A DNA stretch of 47,342 nt, taken from assembly GCA_017522785.1 (NCBI GenBank), contig JAFWYF010000018.1:1-47342 (forward strand). Reading direction: 5' to 3'. The position numbers were made by a program, and so were the translations under genes. Positions within the stretch are counted from its first letter, which is position 1. Every line of letters begins with the position of its first letter. Shown in pieces: positions 43,518 through 47,342 of the stretch. Source of the stretch: Bacteroidaceae bacterium (lineage in GTDB: Bacteria; Bacteroidota; Bacteroidia; Bacteroidales; Bacteroidaceae). Below the pieces are notes generated by a model. The model ran no database searches. It was not told the DNA's origin and saw only the letters and a list, made by a program, of their open reading frames with translations.

Positions 43518-45545
43518 ATGAAACGTTTTTTAATTTTTACAGCCGTTGCACTTGCTGTAACAGCTTGCACAACAGAAAAACCTATGGAATCAAAAATCGA
43601 TTTAAAGAACCTAGACCAAACGGTAAACCCGGGAAGCGACTTTTTTGAGTATGCTACCGGAGGATGGAGAAAAGCCCATCCACTCACCGATGAATATGCA
43701 CGATACGGACAGTTCGATGCTCTTGGCGAAAAGAACAGAGAACAATTGAAGAACTTAGTTCTTGAGCAGGCCGCCGGAGAGAACGAGCATGGCAGTAATG
43801 CTCAAAAAGTGGGCGATTTATACAACCTCGCAATGGACAGCACACGTCGCAACAGTGAGGGATATGCACCTATTGTTCCACTTTTAAAGAGAGTAGCAAA
43901 TATAAGCAACAGAGAGCAGGTGTTGCCTTTATCGGCAGAGATGACACGCGAAGGAATCTCTGGATTTTTCCACACATCAGTTGGCGCCGACATCATGGAT
44001 AGCGACAACAACCTATTGGGATTATATCAGGGCGGTTTGTCGCTCCCCGAGAAAGAGTACTACATAGACAACGACGAGACCACTGTAAACATACGTAACA
44101 AATACAAAGAACATATTGTGAAGATGTTCGAGTTATGCGGTTTCACAAATGAGCAGGCGCAAGAAAACATGCAAGCTGTGATGAAAATAGAAACACGCCT
44201 TGCCGAGAAATCGAAGAACAATGTAGAGTTACGCGACCCCGCCGCAAACTACAACAAAACATCGTACAACGAACTAAAAGAGATATATTCAGACATAGAC
44301 TGGGACACCTATTTTGCGAAACTGGGTATTGCCGGCGTAACGCATATAAATGTATCACAGCCCGAAGCTATTAAAGAGGTTGGCAAAATTGTAAATGAGG
44401 CACCACTCGAAGATATTAAGGCATATATGCTATGGAACGTCATAAGCAGTACATCGAACGAGTTGAGCGACGAGATAGAGGCACAAAGCTTCGATTTCTA
44501 TGGCAGAACACTCAGTGGCAAGCAAGCACAACAACCACGCTGGAAACGAGCATTAGGCACAGTGAATGCGGCTCTTGGCGAGGTTATAGGACAACTATAT
44601 GTTGCAAAACACTTTCCTCCTGCAGCAAAGGAGCGCATGGTGCAACTTGTCAAGAACCTGCAAGTTGCTCTAGGAGAGCGCATAGATGCTCAAGAGTGGA
44701 TGAGTGAGAGCACCAAAAAGGCTGCGCACGAGAAACTCAATTCGTTCAGCGTAAAAATTGGCTATCCCGACAAGTGGAAAGACTACAGCAGATTAGAGAT
44801 AGACCCCAAATTATCATACGCTGACAATTGCCGTAACATTGCACGTTTTGCGTGGGATGAGCATATAGCACGAAAACTGAACAAACCTGTAGACAGAGAT
44901 GAGTGGTTCATGACTCCACAAACTGTGAATGCATACTACAACCCCACGACTAACGAGATATGTTTCCCCGCAGGAATTCTTCAATATCCATTCTTTGACA
45001 TGGAGGCCGATGACGCTTTCAACTATGGTGCTATTGGCGTTGTCATAGGACATGAAATGACACATGGATTCGATGACAAAGGACGTCTTTTTGACAAAGA
45101 CGGCAACTTCTCGGAGTGGTGGACAGCCGAAGATGCAAAAAGTTTCAACGAGCGTACACAAGTTATAATAGACCACTTTAACAAGATTGAGGTTCTACCC
45201 GGACTGAAAGCAAACGGCGAGCTCACTGTTGGCGAAAACATTGCCGACCATGGAGGTTTGACCATTGCCATGCAGGCCTTCCGCAATGCAACACGAGAGA
45301 ACCCATTGCCCGTCATCGATGGATTCACACCCGAGCAACGTTTCTACCTTGCATATTCCAATGTGTGGGCCGGCAACGTGCGCGACGAAGAGATACGTAA
45401 ATTAACAAAGAGCGACCCCCACTCATTGAGCCGTTGGCGTGTTAACGGTACACTGCCACACATTGACGATTGGTATACAGCCTTTGGCATCACCGAGCAG
45501 GATTCGCTATACATTCCAACAGATAAACGTTTGAATATTTGGTAA
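43518..45545 (+). CDS. M13 family (neprilysin/PepO-like) zinc metallopeptidase lipoprotein
   Basis: This endopeptidase of 675 residues is exported as a lipoprotein (FLIFTAVALAVTAC, Cys17) and degrades oligopeptides outside the cytoplasm. M13_N features are NPGSDFFEYATGGWRK near 38. The catalytic M13 domain has HEMTH at 512-516 (His512, Glu513, His516), the third zinc ligand Glu573 in GENIADHGG, and the C-terminal LPHIDDWYTAFGI typical of neprilysins. The upstream NAYYNPTTNEICFPAGILQ is the conserved substrate-binding NAYY motif. It lies 16 bases after the ABC-F gene and one base before metA, so all three are likely co-transcribed. Confidence 0.95.
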   Translation: MKRFLIFTAVALAVTACTTEKPMESKIDLKNLDQTVNPGSDFFEYATGGWRKAHPLTDEYARYGQFDALGEKNREQLKNLVLEQAAGENEHGSNAQKVGDLYNLAMDSTRRNSEGYAPIVPLLKRVANISNREQVLPLSAEMTREGISGFFHTSVGADIMDSDNNLLGLYQGGLSLPEKEYYIDNDETTVNIRNKYKEHIVKMFELCGFTNEQAQENMQAVMKIETRLAEKSKNNVELRDPAANYNKTSYNELKEIYSDIDWDTYFAKLGIAGVTHINVSQPEAIKEVGKIVNEAPLEDIKAYMLWNVISSTSNELSDEIEAQSFDFYGRTLSGKQAQQPRWKRALGTVNAALGEVIGQLYVAKHFPPAAKERMVQLVKNLQVALGERIDAQEWMSESTKKAAHEKLNSFSVKIGYPDKWKDYSRLEIDPKLSYADNCRNIARFAWDEHIARKLNKPVDRDEWFMTPQTVNAYYNPTTNEICFPAGILQYPFFDMEADDAFNYGAIGVVIGHEMTHGFDDKGRLFDKDGNFSEWWTAEDAKSFNERTQVIIDHFNKIEVLPGLKANGELTVGENIADHGGLTIAMQAFRNATRENPLPVIDGFTPEQRFYLAYSNVWAGNVRDEEIRKLTKSDPHSLSRWRVNGTLPHIDDWYTAFGITEQDSLYIPTDKRLNIW

Positions 45546-45546
45546 T

Positions 45547-46422
45547 ATGCCTATAAAAGTACCGGCAGGATTACCTGCTTTACATACTGTGAAAAACGAA
45601 GGAACAGTTGTCGAGGATTTAACTACCTCGACAAGTAGCACCTTGCAGATAGCACTGCTGAACATTATGCCTATGAAAGAGGCCACAGAGGTCGATTTCA
45701 TACGTGTGCTGGCCGCATCGGAACAAGAGGTGGAACTAACCCTGATGAAGTTGGACACTCACACCCCAAAAAATGCATCGCCCGAGCACATGCAACGCTA
45801 CTACAAAGGATTTGGCGAATTACGCAACAGACATTTCGATGGGCTTATAATAACCGGTGCTCCAATAGAGAAATTGGAGTTTGAAGAGGTTACCTACTGG
45901 AACGAGCTTTGCGAAATAATGGAGTGGGCAAAAAGCAATGTAACATCGACGCTGTTCATTTGTTGGGCGGCACAAGCCGGACTGTATCACAAGTTCGGGA
46001 TACAAAAATATTTGTTAAAAGAGAAGATGTTCGGAGTGTTCCCGCACCGTTTGCATCGCAAAGTGCCCCTTTTCGAAGGATTTGGAGAAGTGTTTTATAT
46101 ACCTCACAGCCGACACACTGAGTTGCATTGCGAAGATATCGTTGCAGAGCCACGTATAGAATTACTATCCGATTCGGAGCAATCGGGGGTATATTTGGTT
46201 CAGGAGCGTGGAACACGTAACTTTTTTATTACCGGACACTCCGAGTATGCATTATGCACACTCGACGAAGAGTACAAACGCGACTTATCAAAAGGATTAC
46301 CAATAGAGCCACCGACCAATTACTACAAAAACAACGACACATCGTTACCACCTATGGATTTGTGGCAGGAGGATGCCCGTAAATTGTTTAATAACTGGCT
46401 GAGGTACTACGCAAAGAGTTAA
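45547..46422 (+). CDS. metA: Homoserine O-acetyltransferase (MetA-type)
   Basis: This cytoplasmic enzyme acylates the hydroxyl of L-homoserine, the first committed step of methionine synthesis. The protein has 291 residues with the MetA class I glutamine amidotransferase-like fold. The nucleophile is Cys139 in STLFICWAAQAGLYH, and a catalytic His lies in ITGHSEYALCTLD, with the partnering Glu in the same element. Glu108 in GAPIEKLEF occupies the position (111 in E. coli numbering) where glutamate is associated with acetyl-CoA use and glycine with succinyl-CoA. Acetyltransferase activity is therefore inferred despite the common name succinyltransferase. It starts one base after the M13 gene; no SAM riboswitch is possible in that gap and no other methionine gene is nearby. 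Confidence 0.95.
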   Translation: MPIKVPAGLPALHTVKNEGTVVEDLTTSTSSTLQIALLNIMPMKEATEVDFIRVLAASEQEVELTLMKLDTHTPKNASPEHMQRYYKGFGELRNRHFDGLIITGAPIEKLEFEEVTYWNELCEIMEWAKSNVTSTLFICWAAQAGLYHKFGIQKYLLKEKMFGVFPHRLHRKVPLFEGFGEVFYIPHSRHTELHCEDIVAEPRIELLSDSEQSGVYLVQERGTRNFFITGHSEYALCTLDEEYKRDLSKGLPIEPPTNYYKNNDTSLPPMDLWQEDARKLFNNWLRYYAKS

Positions 46423-46464
46423 TAGATATTTATCAATAGCATATAAACCATTAAAACTATATTT

Positions 46465-47058
46465 ATGAAGAATTTTACACTAATGTTATTAGCTTGCTTC
46501 GCAATGACAATTACAGCAAGAGCTCAAGCATTTGATTGGGTAGGTGATTACAAAGGTGTTACGGCTATAAAGGAGGGGGCCGAACCGGGAGTAAAAACTG
46601 TTGTTTTTGGAGTAGAGAATGTTATACCAAACGAAAGCAACAATATAAGTTCTTTAAAGAAAATAGAGATTACCTTTAATGACGATGTAAGAGCTACAGA
46701 TATTTTACTTCCCGAAGACCAATTCCCCATTTACAAAAATGGCGGGGGTGTATTCCCTATAGCTATGGGCGATTGGGCTATCAATGGGAAAAAACTGACA
46801 ATTACATTTAGAAATGAAATTACAGATGCCGGCACCTACACTCTTAAAGTTGCCAAAAATATATTTGAGAGAGTTAGCGATGGTGAGAAGTTTGCCGGGA
46901 TAGAATATCAATTTACAATATCCTCGGCTAGCGGTATTTATGGCATTGACTCCGACAACGAAAAACAGTACATATATAACCTTACCGGAGAAAAAGTTGA
47001 AAAGACTACAGTTCCCGGTATCTACATTGTAAATGGTAAAAAGGTATTGGTTAAGTAA
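46465..47058 (+). CDS. Small secreted Ig-like protein with a short T9SS-type tail
   Basis: I do not recognise a specific family for this 197-residue protein. It has a signal peptide (about 1-20, MTITARAQ), then a beta-rich domain (KKIEITFNDDVRATDI, GKKLTITFRNEITDAGTYTL) that resembles a bacterial Ig-like or SbsA_Ig fold. The C-terminal tail is IYNLTGEKVEKTTVPGIYIV then NGKKVLVK. The tail is nearly identical to that of the triple-repeat protein encoded at 19070-20671, although the bodies differ, as expected for a sorting signal. It lies 42 bases after metA and is followed by a palindromic terminator. Confidence 0.78.
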   Translation: MKNFTLMLLACFAMTITARAQAFDWVGDYKGVTAIKEGAEPGVKTVVFGVENVIPNESNNISSLKKIEITFNDDVRATDILLPEDQFPIYKNGGGVFPIAMGDWAINGKKLTITFRNEITDAGTYTLKVAKNIFERVSDGEKFAGIEYQFTISSASGIYGIDSDNEKQYIYNLTGEKVEKTTVPGIYIVNGKKVLVK

Positions 47059-47074
47059 TTTAATCGATAAACAC

Positions 47075-47112
47075 CAATGCAGAACGACGGCTGCAGCCGT
47101 CGTTCTGCATTG
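47075..47112 (+). terminator. Terminator-like palindrome after the small secreted protein
   Basis: This perfect loop-free palindrome of 38 bases, centred between 47093 and 47094, has a GC-rich core (ACGACGGCTG). It lies 16 bases after the stop codon. The sequence after it is TATTATAG, so there is no T-run. Confidence 0.75.
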
Positions 47113-47342
47113 TATTATAGTGAAGGGGAATTTGTTTTAAAAGAGTATTGAACTCTGCAAATTGTCAATGATTTTAATTAGTTTTCCCCTTTAAATCCTC
47201 GGAATCCAAAGAGTTGTTCTTTCTTTAAACCATTGCGCTTTTATTTTTAACTACATTCTTAAAATAGCACTTTAATATATTGTCCTTTCTGTGCCGACAG
47301 AAAGGACCAAAGAACTCTGCGCATGGGCGTTTTCTTAACGAA
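47113..47342. other. Non-coding right end of the window with a hairpin
   Basis: No open frame of note lies in these 230 bases. GTCCTTTCTGT at 47282-47292 pairs perfectly with ACAGAAAGGAC at 47297-47307 around a GCCG loop. The following AACTCTGCGCATGGGCG and the hairpin have the look of an interspersed non-coding element, but only one copy is in view. Confidence 0.4.

Noticed and set aside
45500-45546. SAM riboswitch or similar control element before metA
   Set aside because: Only one base separates metA from the preceding coding region, so no leader element fits there.
1-47342. CRISPR array, insertion sequence, prophage or integron
   Set aside because: No regular direct repeats, transposase, integrase or phage structural genes were found on either strand.

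Overview
The window looks like an ordinary chromosomal stretch from a member of the Bacteroidales, probably a gut- or rumen-type Prevotellaceae/Bacteroidaceae/Paludibacteraceae relative. The evidence is a SusC/SusD pair with the accessory DUF4843 and PKD-like lipoproteins, type IX secretion (T9SS) C-terminal tails, a BspA-type leucine-rich repeat protein, a TamL/TamB pair, a GH130 enzyme beside a GPH symporter, and promoters of the Bacteroidota type (TTTG or TTG, 19-20 bases, TAnnTTTG). I see no phage, transposase, integrase or CRISPR array. Genus is an inference only.

Layout. (1) 1-1088: 3' end of dnaK. (2) 10385-1164, minus strand: a probable four-gene operon of two tandem paralogous T9SS-exported Asp-box beta-propeller proteins, a TonB-dependent receptor and an RmlD/epimerase-like short-chain reductase. 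(3) 10607-11818, plus: L-serine ammonia-lyase. (4) 18799-11868, minus: SusC, SusD, DUF4843 lipoprotein and PKD-like lipoprotein, a nutrient importer without a glycosidase; by analogy with B. thetaiotaomicron BT2261-2264 its cargo may be peptides. (5) 22023-19070, minus: a TlpA-like thioredoxin-fold protein followed by a triple-repeat secreted protein with a T9SS tail. (6) An initiator tRNA, then a TetR regulator and an RluA pseudouridine synthase. (7) Minus-strand cyclophilin lipoprotein overlapping an M16 peptidase. (8) Plus-strand GPH symporter and GH130 enzyme. (9) prmA (minus). (10) TamB and TamL (plus), overlapping by 4 bases. (11) A sugar nucleotidyltransferase. (12) Minus-strand leaderless BspA-type LRR protein followed by an S9 peptidase. 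(13) Plus-strand ABC-F ATPase, M13 peptidase, MetA, and a small secreted protein with a T9SS-like tail.

Themes. Much of the window serves envelope function: export (T9SS cargo, TamL/TamB), import across the outer membrane (TonB receptor, SusCD), and protein or peptide processing (M16, S9 and M13 peptidases, cyclophilin, TlpA). Serine ammonia-lyase lies tail to tail with the putative peptide importer. Transcription units are separated by long, often loop-free palindromic terminators. The least explained parts are the two-propeller/TonB operon, the TlpA/triple-repeat pair, the TetR-RluA pair with an operator inside its promoter, and a promoter that predicts a leaderless ABC-F mRNA.
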